64,000 bases of DNA from Burkholderiaceae bacterium. Its GTDB lineage: Bacteria; Pseudomonadota; Gammaproteobacteria; Burkholderiales; Burkholderiaceae_C. Below the pieces are notes generated by a model. That model was given only the letters and a program-made list of their open reading frames with translations, did not search any database and was not told the DNA's origin. Location of the stretch: positions 1 to 64,000 of the forward strand of contig JAFMFB010000002.1 of the NCBI GenBank assembly GCA_017856435.1. Direction: 5' to 3'. Positions 8,230 to 18,106 of the stretch are shown here, in pieces (the stretch's first letter is position 1; each line of letters begins with the position of its first letter). The translations under genes were made by a program, and so were the position numbers.

Positions 8230-10406
8230 GCCCGCTTCAGACTATGGTGTTTGAGCGGGAGATCACGAATCCGCTTGCCGGTGGCAGCGAAAATCGCGTT
8301 AAGCACGGCAGGAGCAGCAACCGCAATGGTTGGCTCGCCAACGCCCCCCCAGAATCCACCTGAAGGCATGACGATGGTCTCCACCTTGGGCATCTCGTGC
8401 AGGCGCATCACTGGGTAGGTGTCGAAATTTTTCTGTACCACAGCACCATTGCTGACGGTAATCTCGCCGTACAAAGCAGCCGATAGACCATAGACAAATG
8501 AGCCTTCCACCTGGGCTTCGATCTGCTGAATATTGACCGCATGGCCAGGATCGGTAGCAGCCACGATGCGGTGAATTTTCAGCCAGCCATCCTCGCTGAC
8601 CGACACTTCAGCGCATGCAGCGACATGGCTGCCAAAGCCCATGGTCTGCGCCAGTCCCCGGAACACCCCCTTGGGCGCGGGTTTGTCCCAGCCCGCCTTG
8701 CTGGCCACGGCGTTCAGTACAGCCAGGTGTTTGGGATGGTTGGCCATGAGTGTTCGCCTGAAGGCCAGTGGATCCTGGCTGGAAGCGTGCGCCAGTTCAT
8801 CGATGAAGCATTCCATGTAAATGGTGTTCTGGTTCAGATTAACTCCGCGCCAGAAGGCGGCAGGGACATGCGGGTTACGCATGGCGTGATCGATCAGCAG
8901 GTTGGGGAAGTCGTAACCGAGTTGCCCCTCCTTGCCACCCAATTCAAGGCCTTGAAAGACGACCGGGTCCTTGCCGTTTTTGATCACCTGGGGTGCGACC
9001 GTGGCCAATATCGATTGACCAGAAATTCGCATATGCAACCCGCTGATATTGCCCTGGGCATCCAGTCCGGCGGTAAGTTTGCACTGTGTCACAGGGTGGA
9101 AGAAACCATGGGTCATGTCTTCTTCGCGCGACCAGATCAGCTTGATCGGTGTGCCGGGCATGGTTTTGGCAATTTGAACCGCCTGGGTGACAAAGTCGTT
9201 GCGGGCCCGACGTCCAAAACCACCTCCCAAGTAAAGTTGATAGACCTCACACTTTTGTGCAGGCAGCCCTGAAGCCTCGGCGGTAGCAGCCAGCGTGGCT
9301 TCAGCATTTTGAGTGGGGGCCCAGACCTCGCAACGATCGGACGTCCAACGCGCAGTGGCGTTCATGGGTTCCAAAGGGGCGTGGCTGAGGTATGGGTAGG
9401 AGTAGACCGCCTCAACCTTGCGGGCGGCCACAGCAATGGCAGCAGGAGCGTCACCTTTGGATGAACCTATTGCAGCCTCTTTGGCATCCAGACCTCCCTT
9501 GAGCATCTCCCGAATGCTTTCATTGGAAACTTGAGCATTGGCGCCGAATTCCCAGTCAATGCTGAGGGCTTCGACCGCTGTTTTAGCGCGCCACCAGGTA
9601 TCGGCCACCACTGCAACACCGGTATTGCCGACCTGCACAACTTTTTTGACGCCAGGTCTTCTTTCGATAGCCGCCGCGTTGAAGCTTTTGACCGTACCGC
9701 CAAAAACCGGGCAGTCTCTGATGGCTGCACACAGCATATCTGGCAGCTTGAAGTCCACGCCGTAATTCTGGGCTCCCATGGTTTTATTGACTGTATCCAG
9801 TCGTGCCATGCGCTTGCCGATCAGGCGCCAGTTCTTGGGATCTTTCAAGACGATGCTGGCTTCATCCGGTGGACTGATCTTGGCTGCCGCCTCAGCTACT
9901 TTGCCGTAACTGGTTTTTCGGCCACTTGGCTTATGGGTGATGACACTGTTGGCAGCCACACATTCTGCGGCTGGTACGCCCCAGGCATCGGCAGCTGCCT
10001 GGACCAGCATCATGCGCGCTGCAGCACCACCTTTGCGAACGTAGTCGTTAGATTCACGGATGCCGCGACTACCAGTAGCGTTGAAATTGCGCCAAACCCG
10101 TTTGCGTGCCAGGCTCTGGCCAGGCGTCGGGTGTTCGGTAGTGACCTTGGCCCAGTTGCATTCAAGCTCTTCTGCCACCATCTGAGCCAAGCCGGTGAGG
10201 GTGCCTTGGCCCATCTCGGCGCGTGCTATGCGAACGACAACGGTGTCATCCGGTTTGACAACCACCCAGGCATTGATTTCCGGGCTGGAGGCTTGAGCCT
10301 GGGTGAATGGGACGTGAAAACTCAAGATCAGACCACCCGCGGTGCTGCTAGCCGAAGCCATGAAAGCACGACGGGAAACATCAGTATTTAGGATGGATTT
10401 ACTCAT
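8226..10406 (-). CDS. molybdenum hydroxylase large subunit (isoquinoline 1-oxidoreductase beta type)
   Basis: A 726-residue molybdopterin-binding subunit of the xanthine oxidase family, IorB-like subgroup. The N-terminus carries a Tat signal ([10 protein letters not shown], about 11-20) ending near AQA, so the enzyme should be periplasmic. Visible motifs include [11 protein letters not shown] and, near the end, GGVGEP with Glu691 at the position of the catalytic glutamate. IorB-like enzymes hydroxylate N-heterocycles or oxidise aldehydes and often pass electrons to cytochrome c. The start overlaps the 2Fe-2S subunit and the end overlaps soxX, both by ATGA. The substrate is not known. Confidence 0.9.
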   Translation of the reverse strand: MSKSILNTDVSRRAFMASASSTAGGLILSFHVPFTQAQASSPEINAWVVVKPDDTVVVRIARAEMGQGTLTGLAQMVAEELECNWAKVTTEHPTPGQSLARKRVWRNFNATGSRGIRESNDYVRKGGAAARMMLVQAAADAWGVPAAECVAANSVITHKPSGRKTSYGKVAEAAAKISPPDEASIVLKDPKNWRLIGKRMARLDTVNKTMGAQNYGVDFKLPDMLCAAIRDCPVFGGTVKSFNAAAIERRPGVKKVVQVGNTGVAVVADTWWRAKTAVEALSIDWEFGANAQVSNESIREMLKGGLDAKEAAIGSSKGDAPAAIAVAARKVEAVYSYPYLSHAPLEPMNATARWTSDRCEVWAPTQNAEATLAATAEASGLPAQKCEVYQLYLGGGFGRRARNDFVTQAVQIAKTMPGTPIKLIWSREEDMTHGFFHPVTQCKLTAGLDAQGNISGLHMRISGQSILATVAPQVIKNGKDPVVFQGLELGGKEGQLGYDFPNLLIDHAMRNPHVPAAFWRGVNLNQNTIYMECFIDELAHASSQDPLAFRRTLMANHPKHLAVLNAVASKAGWDKPAPKGVFRGLAQTMGFGSHVAACAEVSVSEDGWLKIHRIVAATDPGHAVNIQQIEAQVEGSFVYGLSAALYGEITVSNGAVVQKNFDTYPVMRLHEMPKVETIVMPSGGFWGGVGEPTIAVAAPAVLNAIFAATGKRIRDLPLKHHSLKRA

Positions 10407-10906
10407 GTGGTGCTCCCATCAGCATGTTGAATGGCAAGGCCAGCAGTTTTCGTCTTGCCCCCTGCGGCAACTACTTTTATGGCTGCCCTGATGCGGTTGT
10501 AGGTGCCACAGCGGCAAATATTGGTGATGGCGGCATCAATGTCAGCATCGCTTGGATTGGGTTTGGCTTTCAAAAGAGCAACCGTGGCCATGATCATGCC
10601 GCTTTGGCAATAGCCGCACTGGGGAACATCGAGTTTGGCCCAAGCTTTTTGGACAGGATGGGAGCCGTTTTTAGACAGGCCTTCAATGGTGACGATTTTT
10701 TCCTTTGCGCTGATGGAATTTACTGGTCTTTGACAACTGCGGGTGGGAATACCATCAATATGAACGGTGCACGAACCGCACTTGGCGATACCGCATCCAT
10801 ATTTGGTACCCGTCAGATCCAACTGCTCTCGCAACACCCATAGAAGGGGTGTGTCGGGATCAGCCTCGAACTCTCGGGTCTGGCCGTTGACATTGAGCTT
10901 AGCCAT
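10403..10906 (-). CDS. 2Fe-2S subunit of molybdenum hydroxylase (IorA-like)
   Basis: A 167-residue small subunit with two [2Fe-2S] clusters. The plant-ferredoxin-type cluster uses Cys38, Cys43, Cys46 and Cys58; the helical second cluster uses Cys97, Cys100 (CGYC), Cys131 and Cys133 (CRC). It carries electrons from the molybdenum site of the large subunit to an acceptor. It has no signal peptide and would be exported with the Tat-bearing partner. It is first in the operon, with CCAGGAG about 8 bases before the ATG and a good promoter upstream. No FAD subunit gene is nearby, as expected for this subgroup. Confidence 0.92.
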   Translation of the reverse strand: MAKLNVNGQTREFEADPDTPLLWVLREQLDLTGTKYGCGIAKCGSCTVHIDGIPTRSCQRPVNSISAKEKIVTIEGLSKNGSHPVQKAWAKLDVPQCGYCQSGMIMATVALLKAKPNPSDADIDAAITNICRCGTYNRIRAAIKVVAAGGKTKTAGLAIQHADGSTT

Positions 10907-10985
10907 TGAAATTCTCCTGGGTGTAGCTTCAGTTCCCGAGAAATTCGGAAATCGATGCGGGTAATAGCCGGTTTAGCCTATACGT

Positions 10986-11014
10986 ATTAAAAGGTTAGTA
11001 CTTTCCTTAGTCAA
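10986..11014 (-). promoter_or_regulatory. sigma-70 promoter of the Mo-hydroxylase/soxXYZA operon
   Basis: On the minus strand, TTGACT (11014-11009) is separated by exactly 17 bases from TTTAAT (10991-10986). Each hexamer differs from consensus at one base. It lies about 80 bases before the 2Fe-2S subunit start and no other promoter as good is seen in the operon. Confidence 0.6.
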
Positions 11015-11037
11015 TGCGGAGGCTGTAACGCACTGAT

Positions 11038-11796
11038 TCAATGCCCTAGGATTTTTGACAGGAAATCCTGACTTCTGGGGCTTTGCGGGTTGGAGAAAAA
11101 TTCCTCTGGTTTGGCCTGCTCCACAATCTGCCCCTCATCCATAAAGATCACCCGGTCGGCAACTGCCTTGGCGAATCCCATTTCATGGGTGACGCAGAGC
11201 ATGGTGATGCCCTGAGCCGCCAGTTCGGTCATGACATCCAGCACTTCCTTGATCATTTCAGGGTCCAGGGCTGAAGTTGGCTCATCAAACAACATGATTT
11301 TTGGTTTCAGGCACAACGCACGGGCGATAGCCACCCGTTGCTGCTGGCCACCAGAAAGCTGAAGTGGGTACTTGTCAGCCTGCTCCGCGATCCGAACCCG
11401 TTCAAGTTGGGTCATGGCACGTTCACGGGCCTCCTGCTTCGAGACCTTGCCAACCCAGATCGGTGAGAGAGTCAGGTTCTCCATCACAGTCAGGTGGGGG
11501 AAAAGGTTGAATTGTTGAAATACCATGCCGACTTCCTTGCGCACTGCATCGACGGCCCTGACATCCTCACCCAGTTCAATCCCGTCCACCACAAGACGGC
11601 CTTCCTGATGCTCCTCAAGCCGGTTGATGCATCGAATCAAGGTGGATTTGCCGGATCCGGAAGGTCCGCAAATCACAATGCGTTCACCTCTGTCAACGGT
11701 CAAGTCGATATCGCGCAGCACATGAAAATTGTTGCCATACCATTTGTTGACTTTCTCAAAGCTAATGATCGAATCCGTCATGTTGTCCTCATTCAT
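11038..11796 (-). CDS. aapP: general L-amino acid ABC transporter, ATP-binding protein
   Basis: A 252-residue ABC ATPase of the polar amino-acid (GlnQ/AapP) class. It has GPSGSGKST (Walker A), the Q-loop in [10 protein letters not shown], the signature [15 protein letters not shown], Walker [15 protein letters not shown] and the H-loop VTHEMGFA. It powers amino-acid import through the two adjacent permeases. The ATG at 11796 overlaps the aapM stop by ATGA; a second ATG five codons on is possible. It is the last gene of aapJQMP. Confidence 0.95.
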   Translation of the reverse strand: MNEDNMTDSIISFEKVNKWYGNNFHVLRDIDLTVDRGERIVICGPSGSGKSTLIRCINRLEEHQEGRLVVDGIELGEDVRAVDAVRKEVGMVFQQFNLFPHLTVMENLTLSPIWVGKVSKQEARERAMTQLERVRIAEQADKYPLQLSGGQQQRVAIARALCLKPKIMLFDEPTSALDPEMIKEVLDVMTELAAQGITMLCVTHEMGFAKAVADRVIFMDEGQIVEQAKPEEFFSNPQSPRSQDFLSKILGH

Positions 11797-12896
11797 CGGG
11801 CCTTGCCTTTGTTGACCTCTCGTTCCACCCAGAGGCTGTAACGCGACATGGCATAGCAGAAGGTGAAGTAGATAAGAGCAATAAAGATGTAGCCCTCGAT
11901 CTTGAAAGGCCGCCAGTCGGCATCGGAGTTAAGTGCCAGACTCAGCGCACCGGTCAACTCATAGAGACTGACAATGGTGACCAATGATGTGTCCTTGAAG
12001 ATGGCAATGAAATTGTTCATCAGGCCAGGTACGACAGTGGCCAGGGCCTGGGGCAGGACAATCAGGCGTTGGGTTTGCCAGTACGACAGGCTCAGGGTGG
12101 CGGCGGCTTCTTCCTGCCCGCGAGGAATCGATTGCAGTCCACCCCGTATCACCTCGGCCATGTAGGCTGCCGAAAAAAGAGAAATTCCGGCGAGAACCCG
12201 AATCAGCACATCAATACTGAGACCAGGTGGCATAAACAGAGGGAACATGAAGGAGGCCATGAACAATACCGAAATCAAAGGTACGCCTCGAACCAATTCA
12301 ACAAAAATTGTGCACAGACTTCGGATGGCGGGAAGGTTGGACCGGCGCCCCAGGGCTATAGCCAGGGCCAGAGGAAATGCAGTCGGGATTGAAAGCGAAG
12401 CCAGCAAAATGGTAAGCGGGAGTCCTCCCCAGCGGTCGGTCTCGACCTTGCTGAGTCCGGCAACATCGCCATACATGAGGATAAAGAATGTCGTTAGTAC
12501 AGCGACCCAGGCAACAATAAGTCCACGCCGCCAACATGCCCGCAAGCAACTGGCAACTAGCAGGCCGACCATCAGGCAGGTGGCAATCAAGGGGCGCCAC
12601 TGCTCCTCCTGGGGATAGCGGCCCAGGAGAATGATCCGGTATTTTTCGGCCACTACGCTCCAACAAGCGCCAGCACCGTCCAGGCGGCAGGCATCGGCGT
12701 TGGTCAACCAGCGAGCGCGAAACAAGGCCCAGTCAAGCAATTGGGGCAGCCAATACATGAAAAGCAGTCCAACCATCAGCGTGGCCAAGGAAGTTTTCCA
12801 ATCGCCAAATAAATTGACGCGCAGCCAACGCATCCCCCCCATTGATGACTGAGGGGCGGGCCGTGGCGGTATGGGTTTATACAGCGATGAGCTCAT
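11793..12896 (-). CDS. aapM: general L-amino acid ABC transporter permease AapM
   Basis: Inner-membrane permease of 367 residues with the start at the ATG at 12896 ([10 protein letters not shown]), just after the aapQ stop; the open frame extends further upstream but inside aapQ. An N-terminal membrane segment, a periplasmic loop (about 60-110), several further helices and the EAA loop ([12 protein letters not shown]) contacting AapP are visible. The long N-terminal extension relative to HisM-type permeases is typical of AapM. Confidence 0.92.
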   Translation of the reverse strand: MSSSLYKPIPPRPAPQSSMGGMRWLRVNLFGDWKTSLATLMVGLLFMYWLPQLLDWALFRARWLTNADACRLDGAGACWSVVAEKYRIILLGRYPQEEQWRPLIATCLMVGLLVASCLRACWRRGLIVAWVAVLTTFFILMYGDVAGLSKVETDRWGGLPLTILLASLSIPTAFPLALAIALGRRSNLPAIRSLCTIFVELVRGVPLISVLFMASFMFPLFMPPGLSIDVLIRVLAGISLFSAAYMAEVIRGGLQSIPRGQEEAAATLSLSYWQTQRLIVLPQALATVVPGLMNNFIAIFKDTSLVTIVSLYELTGALSLALNSDADWRPFKIEGYIFIALIYFTFCYAMSRYSLWVEREVNKGKAR

Positions 12897-12916
12897 GTTG
12901 CGGACATAGTCATGCT

Positions 12917-13927
12917 TTAGCGTTCCCTGATGGCTGCCTTGGCGTTGTACCAGTTCATCAGGACTGAAGTGAGCAAGGAGGTGCTCAGGTAGATCAGCAT
13001 GATGATGGCAATACATTCAACGGCGCGTCCGCTTTGGTTGATGGCCGTGTTGGCGATCGATACCACATCCGGGTAACCGATGGCCACAGCCAGGGACGAA
13101 TTTTTGGTCAGATTGAGGTACTGATTCGTCATGGGCGGGATAATCACCCGAAGGGCCTGCGGCAACAAGATCAGGCGCATCGAATGTGCTCTGGACAGCC
13201 CGAGCGCGGAAGCTGCTTCGGTCTGCCCGCGAGGTACTGATTGAATGCCAGCGCGTACCACCTCGGCCACAAAGGCTGCGGTGTAAATGGTCAGACCAAG
13301 TAGAAGCGCCAGAAACTCAGGGGTGAGTGCTCCGCCATGCTCGACAGCAAATTCACCCTGGATAGGCAAACTTATTTCCCAGCCGGTTTCAGTGGCAACT
13401 GGTGCCGGAAAGTTCAAGCCGCCCTTGCTGAGGAATACTGGACCCAGCCAGGTGTTCAAACGCCATGCAGCATCTGCAGCGGGCAGAATTTCGGTGAACA
13501 ACAGATACCACATCAGCAGTTGCAGAAGAATTGGCACATTGCGGAAAAATTCCACATAGGCCCCACAGAGGCTGCGAACCAGCAGATTGCGAGCAAGACG
13601 ACCGATGCCAATCAGCGTTCCGATCACGGTGGTCAGAATAATTCCAAGCGCTGCCACCCGGATGGTATTGACAAGGCCAACCAGAAAGGCCCGCCAGTAG
13701 GGCTGTTCTGAATCGAACGCAAAAAGGCTTTCGCCGATATCAAAGCCAGCTGTTTGGGCGAGAAAATCAAAGCCACTTTGAATTCCACGCACGGTCATGT
13801 TGCGCGCGGTGTTGTGGGCCAGAAACCAGAACAGCAAACCGATCAGCAATACGGCAAGACCCTGATAGATCAGTCCGCGGGCAGTTCGACTGCGCCACGA
13901 CCAGCGCTTTTTGGGGGGTGATTTCAT
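12917..13927 (-). CDS. aapQ: general L-amino acid ABC transporter permease AapQ
   Basis: Inner-membrane permease of 336 residues. The first helix (about 20-40) is followed by a periplasmic region, the permease core beginning near residue 85 (LVNTIRVAALGII), a long loop at about 155-205 and the EAA motif GQTEAASALGLS that docks the ATPase. The large loop insertion is a known mark of AapQ. It lies between aapJ and aapM in the standard order and needs all three partners. Confidence 0.92.
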   Translation of the reverse strand: MKSPPKKRWSWRSRTARGLIYQGLAVLLIGLLFWFLAHNTARNMTVRGIQSGFDFLAQTAGFDIGESLFAFDSEQPYWRAFLVGLVNTIRVAALGIILTTVIGTLIGIGRLARNLLVRSLCGAYVEFFRNVPILLQLLMWYLLFTEILPAADAAWRLNTWLGPVFLSKGGLNFPAPVATETGWEISLPIQGEFAVEHGGALTPEFLALLLGLTIYTAAFVAEVVRAGIQSVPRGQTEAASALGLSRAHSMRLILLPQALRVIIPPMTNQYLNLTKNSSLAVAIGYPDVVSIANTAINQSGRAVECIAIIMLIYLSTSLLTSVLMNWYNAKAAIRER

Positions 13928-13951
13928 CGGCCGGAAAAATGCGTCTCAGTC

Positions 13952-13972
13952 CTTGCCAAGACGCTTGCCAAG
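13952..13972. repeat. 9-bp direct repeat between aapJ and aapQ
   Basis: CTTGCCAAG occurs twice (13952-13960 and 13964-13972) with three bases between, in the short gap between the aapJ stop and the aapQ start. Such gaps often hold elements that lower expression of permeases relative to the binding protein, but no hairpin with a U tract is present here. Confidence 0.6.
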
Positions 13973-13977
13973 GGTGA

Positions 13978-15000
13978 TTAACGGATCGGCATGGGATAAA
14001 TCAGACCGCCCTTGTTCCACAGGTTGTTGGCGCCACGGGGCAGTTGCAACGGGGTTTTGGGGCCCACATTGCGTTCGAACATTTCACCGTAGTTGCCAGT
14101 GGTCTTGATGGCGCGAGCGAGCCAGTCCTTGTCCAGTCCGAGCAGTTTGCCAGTATCCTCGCTGACGCCCAACATCCGCTTAATGACGGGGTCATCGCTG
14201 CCCTTCATTTGCTCGACATTGGCTTGGGTAACGCCGTATTCTTCGGCTTCCTGCAAGCCGTAGGTGACCCATTTGACGATTGAAAGCCATTCATCATCAC
14301 CCCGGCGAACCATCGGTCCCAATGGCTCCTTGGAAATCAGTTCTGGTAGAACCATGTGATCAGCCGGATTTTTGGCCTCCTTGTTGCGGGTTGAAGCCAG
14401 GCCTGAGGCGTCGGTGGTGTAAGCCACACAACGGCCCGCAAAGTAGGCGCCGGTGGCGGCCTCAAGTTTGTCAAACACCACCGGCTTGATATTCAGTTTG
14501 TTGGCGCGGGAGTAATCGGTCAGGTTTTTTTCGGTGGTGGTGCCTGCTTGAACGCAAACGGTCTGTCCCTTGAGTTGTTTGGCGCTCTTGATTTTGCGAT
14601 TCACCGGGACCATGAAACCCTGACCGTCGTAGTAGGTGACCGCTGTCATATGCAGGCCCAGCGAGGCATCACGGGTGAGGGTAAAGGTTGTATTTCGCGA
14701 AAGCACGTCGATTTCTCCCGACTGCAGTGCCGTAAAGCGCTGCTGAGCATTCAGGGGGACATACTTCACTTTTTCTCCGTCGCCCAGTACCGAAGCTGCG
14801 ACAGCACGACACACATCGACATCCAGCCCTGACCATTTGCCATTGGAGTCAGCCGCCGAGAATCCGGCCAGACCGGTATTGACGCCACAGACCACCTGGC
14901 CGCGCTGTTTGACTGCATCCAGGGTTTTTCCGGCGAAGGCCGGCACACTGAGCAGAGAGAGTGTGGTGATGGCTGCCAAAGTCAGGGGTGCAAGTTTCAT
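13978..15000 (-). CDS. aapJ: general L-amino acid ABC transporter, periplasmic binding protein
   Basis: A 340-residue periplasmic receptor. The signal peptide spans about residues 1-23 with the cleavage context VPAFAG. The mature protein shows the family-3 solute-binding pattern, with DVDVCRAVAASVLG, SRNTTFTLTRD and YDGQGFMVP segments typical of AapJ rather than of HisJ or GlnH. It binds a broad range of L-amino acids and delivers them to AapQM. It is the promoter-proximal gene of aapJQMP, with 311 bases of non-coding DNA upstream. Confidence 0.94.
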   Translation of the reverse strand: MKLAPLTLAAITTLSLLSVPAFAGKTLDAVKQRGQVVCGVNTGLAGFSAADSNGKWSGLDVDVCRAVAASVLGDGEKVKYVPLNAQQRFTALQSGEIDVLSRNTTFTLTRDASLGLHMTAVTYYDGQGFMVPVNRKIKSAKQLKGQTVCVQAGTTTEKNLTDYSRANKLNIKPVVFDKLEAATGAYFAGRCVAYTTDASGLASTRNKEAKNPADHMVLPELISKEPLGPMVRRGDDEWLSIVKWVTYGLQEAEEYGVTQANVEQMKGSDDPVIKRMLGVSEDTGKLLGLDKDWLARAIKTTGNYGEMFERNVGPKTPLQLPRGANNLWNKGGLIYPMPIR

Positions 15001-15311
15001 GCGGTACTCCTAGAGGTTTGAAACATCCCATATCCTAGATAACTAATTTCTGGGCGAAAAGGGGCTGCGGTGGAATTTTTGTCAGGGTTTTCATCTAGGA
15101 AGGGTTTTTTATGGCTTCCTACCCGGAAATCTTGGAGTTGCAAACTTCAAAGACTAGATTGAAAGGTTTAGGTATTTGACGATTCTGGTTAAATCGCGCT
15201 GGGTGGAACAATCCAAATTATCGCCACCCTTGCCGGGTTTGATACATCAAGCTAGGCGATGCTTAACCGATCTGCTAGCTAAGTACGCATGACTTTGAAA
15301 GTCTTATTTAC
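15001..15311. other. intergenic region between aapJ and acyl-CoA ligase
   Basis: This 311-base gap holds the promoters of both divergent units, but no hexamer pair is convincing on either strand. The hexamer CCTAGA recurs at 15009 and 15034 and as its complement TCTAGG near 15094, with CCTAGAT (15034-15040) and ATCTAGG (15093-15099) forming a widely spaced inverted repeat that could bind a regulator of aap. No RNA gene or additional protein frame is seen. Confidence 0.4.
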
Positions 15312-17030
15312 ATGAGCGACACAATGCGACCGCACTTCAAGTTCTGGCCCAATCGCCTGCCGCATTCAATCAGCGTGCCAGAAACATCGCTCTGGGATAA
15401 CTTGGCAGTGAGCGCTAAGCGCTACCCGGACAAGGTGGCACTTCGTTTTTTCGAACGTAGCATGACCTACAGCCAACTCGCCAGCCAGGCTGAAAGGCTG
15501 GCGGCTTTTTTGCAACTGATGGGTGTCAAAAAAGGGGACAGGGTGCTGCTGAACATGCAAAACTGTCCGCAGCTTGTCATTGCGCATTTCGCTATCCTGC
15601 GTGCCAACGCTGTGGTCGTTCCTGTCAATCCGATGAACCGTGCCGAGGAACTCAGGCACTACATCACCGATCCTGATGTCAAAGTCGCCCTGACCACGCA
15701 GGACCTTGCGGGTGAACTGATCAAGGCCAGCAACAGCTTGTCAGATGAGCAGGGCTTGCGGCATCTTGTTGTGAGTCATTTCTCTGATGTCTTTGACCCC
15801 TATAACCAACCGCCAGGTGATTTGCCAGAGACCTGGCGGGATTGGCTGCAGGCTCAGCACCCCCTGCCTTCCTTGTCCGCAGGTCAGTTGCATGACTGGA
15901 ATAAAGCCCTCGCCTGTAGTGAGCTTGCGCCAGTTTTGACAGTCGGGCCGGACGATATGGCGGTGCTGCCTTACACCAGCGGCACCACCGGCCTGCCCAA
16001 AGGCTGTATCCACCCCCATTCGAGCATCATGCACAACGCATTGGCTGGTGCGCTGTGGAGCAACTCCTCATCCGAAGTCGTCAGCCTGATCGTGGTGCCT
16101 ATGTTCCACATCACCGGCATGGTTTCCGTTATGCATTGTGGGGTTTATCTGGGCGCCACCATGGTGCTGATGCCGCGCTGGGATCGGGATCTGGCCGGGC
16201 GACTGATTTCTCGTCATCGGGTCACACACTGGACCAATATCCCAACCATGGTGATTGACCTATTGGCTAGCCCCAACTTGGCCAACTACGACCTCAGCAG
16301 CCTGGTAAACATCGGTGGTGGAGGCGCTGCCATGCCTCAAGCCGTGGCCCAGCGGCTGTGGGAGCACTATGGACTGCGCTACATCGAAGGCTATGGCCTG
16401 ACTGAAACTGCTGCACCCTCACACAGCAACCCGCCGGACGACCCCAAGCAGCAATGCTTGGGAATTCCCTACATCAGCACCGATGCACGGGTGGTTGATC
16501 CGGATTCATTGAAAGAAATGCCACCCGGGGAACAGGGTGAAATCATCGTTCATGGGCCAGAGGTATTTCGTGGTTACTGGAAACGCCCTGAGGCAAGCGC
16601 GGCGGCGTTTATCGAATTTGAGGGAAAGCGCTTCTTCCGAACGGGTGATTTGGGACGGGTTGATGAGGACGGGTATTTCTTCATCACAGATCGACTCAAG
16701 CGAATGATCAACGCCTCGGGCTTCAAAGTCTGGCCCGCCGAAGTGGAAACTCTGATGTTCAGGCATCCTTGCATTCAGGAAGCCTGTGTCATCGCAACAC
16801 AAGACAGCTATCGTGGAGAATCCGTCAAGGCTATCGTGGTACTGCGGGCTGCATCTATTGGAAAAATCAGTGAAAACGACATCATCCAGTGGTGCCGAGA
16901 CAATATGGCGGTGTACAAGGCACCCAAGTCGGTCCAATTCGTGACCAGCCTGCCAAAAAGTGGCAGTGGGAAGGTAATGTGGCGTGCCTTGCAAGAGGCT
17001 GAAAAGGCAAAATCACAGCCTTCTCAATGA
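15312..17030 (+). CDS. AMP-dependent acyl-CoA synthetase
   Basis: A 572-residue adenylate-forming enzyme expected to activate a fatty or aryl acid to its CoA thioester. The P-loop-like motif YTSGTTGLPK is at residues 221-230, followed by the GYGLTETA motif, the RTGDLGRVDEDGYF hinge region and the C-terminal catalytic lysine in PKSGSGKVMW. These place it in the long-chain acyl-CoA ligase superfamily; the acyl group cannot be predicted. No clear Shine-Dalgarno precedes the ATG at 15312. A luciferase-like oxidoreductase follows after 15 bases. Confidence 0.88.
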   Translation: MSDTMRPHFKFWPNRLPHSISVPETSLWDNLAVSAKRYPDKVALRFFERSMTYSQLASQAERLAAFLQLMGVKKGDRVLLNMQNCPQLVIAHFAILRANAVVVPVNPMNRAEELRHYITDPDVKVALTTQDLAGELIKASNSLSDEQGLRHLVVSHFSDVFDPYNQPPGDLPETWRDWLQAQHPLPSLSAGQLHDWNKALACSELAPVLTVGPDDMAVLPYTSGTTGLPKGCIHPHSSIMHNALAGALWSNSSSEVVSLIVVPMFHITGMVSVMHCGVYLGATMVLMPRWDRDLAGRLISRHRVTHWTNIPTMVIDLLASPNLANYDLSSLVNIGGGGAAMPQAVAQRLWEHYGLRYIEGYGLTETAAPSHSNPPDDPKQQCLGIPYISTDARVVDPDSLKEMPPGEQGEIIVHGPEVFRGYWKRPEASAAAFIEFEGKRFFRTGDLGRVDEDGYFFITDRLKRMINASGFKVWPAEVETLMFRHPCIQEACVIATQDSYRGESVKAIVVLRAASIGKISENDIIQWCRDNMAVYKAPKSVQFVTSLPKSGSGKVMWRALQEAEKAKSQPSQ

Positions 17031-17045
17031 CAGGTTTGGATCTTC

Positions 17046-18047
17046 ATGTTGAAACTCTCGGTACTAGATCAGTCGGTTTCTGTGGCCGGTCGTGATCCTG
17101 CCCAGGCCATTCGCGATACCTTGGATCTGGCCGTCCACTGCGAATCTTTGGGCTACCACCGATTCTGGGTTAGTGAACATCACAGTCACCCCACCATTGT
17201 TGGCAGTGCCCCAGAAGTCCTGATGGCAGCCATCGCGGCAAAAACCCATCGCATTCGCATTGGCAGTGCTGGCGTGATGTTGCCCCACTATGCTGCACTC
17301 AAGGTGGCTGAGCAGTTTCGAGTGCTGGAGGCGTTGGCTCCGGGTCGGATAGATTTGGGTGTCGGCCGTGCGCCAGGCAGTGATGGGCGTACTGCCCAAC
17401 TGCTCAACCCAGATCCGCGCGCCTCAGACCGGTTTCCCTTGCAGGTACAGGAACTGCAAGCCTGGGTCACAGGACATGGCCTTCCCCCCGGGCATCCGGG
17501 TTACGGCATTCATGCTTGTCCCAGTGGTTCGAGCGCACCGCAGGTATGGATTCTCGGAAGTTCTGACTATGGTGCGCAACTGGCGGCGCATCTTGGGCTA
17601 CCTTATGCCTTTGCCTGGTTCATCACCGAAGGCCAGGGCGCGCAGGAGGCGCTGGCAATTTACCGTGACAACTATTCCCCCAGTGATCTTCATCCTAAGC
17701 CTATGCCGGTCCTGTGCGTCTGGGCATTGGCCGCCGATAGCAGCGATCAGGCCTGGCAGCAGTTTGCGAGCAGGGCGCGCTGGCGCATAGACCGCAATAG
17801 CGGCAGGTTGGGCCCCCTGCTTGCGCCTGGGCAAGCCCTGCGTGACTACAGTGCAGACGAACAGGCTCAACTGGAAAAGCTTCGGGGTCGGTCATTTGTC
17901 GGGAGTGGCGCACAAGTTGCCGATAAGTTGCGCTCCCTGGCTGAGAGCCTTCAGGTCGAGGAGTTGGTGATCATCACCTGGGCCAGTGAGCTTCAGGTGC
18001 AAAAAAGGAGCTATGAATTGCTGGCAAAGGAATTTGACCTAATTTAA
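17046..18047 (+). CDS. LLM-class flavin-dependent oxidoreductase (luciferase-like)
   Basis: A 333-residue single-domain member of the bacterial luciferase/LLM family, with the typical opening KLSVLDQS, the GYHRFWVSEHH motif (about 36-46), RIRIGSAGVMLPHY and LGVGRAPG. Similar proteins are called MsnO8-like. They use reduced flavin and often oxygen to oxidise small molecules. It lies 15 bases after the acyl-CoA ligase and 59 bases before the methionine synthase gene on the same strand. The substrate is unknown. Confidence 0.88.
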   Translation: MLKLSVLDQSVSVAGRDPAQAIRDTLDLAVHCESLGYHRFWVSEHHSHPTIVGSAPEVLMAAIAAKTHRIRIGSAGVMLPHYAALKVAEQFRVLEALAPGRIDLGVGRAPGSDGRTAQLLNPDPRASDRFPLQVQELQAWVTGHGLPPGHPGYGIHACPSGSSAPQVWILGSSDYGAQLAAHLGLPYAFAWFITEGQGAQEALAIYRDNYSPSDLHPKPMPVLCVWALAADSSDQAWQQFASRARWRIDRNSGRLGPLLAPGQALRDYSADEQAQLEKLRGRSFVGSGAQVADKLRSLAESLQVEELVIITWASELQVQKRSYELLAKEFDLI

Positions 18048-18106
18048 GCCAGACCAGAGATAATTTTCCACAACCCTTACTTTGTTAATTTATCAAGGAA
18101 TTTCCG

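Noticed and set aside
12897..13016. N-terminal extension of aapM
   Set aside because: It lies over the 3' end of aapQ and reads His- and Pro-rich non-membrane sequence; the ATG at 12896 directly follows the aapQ stop.
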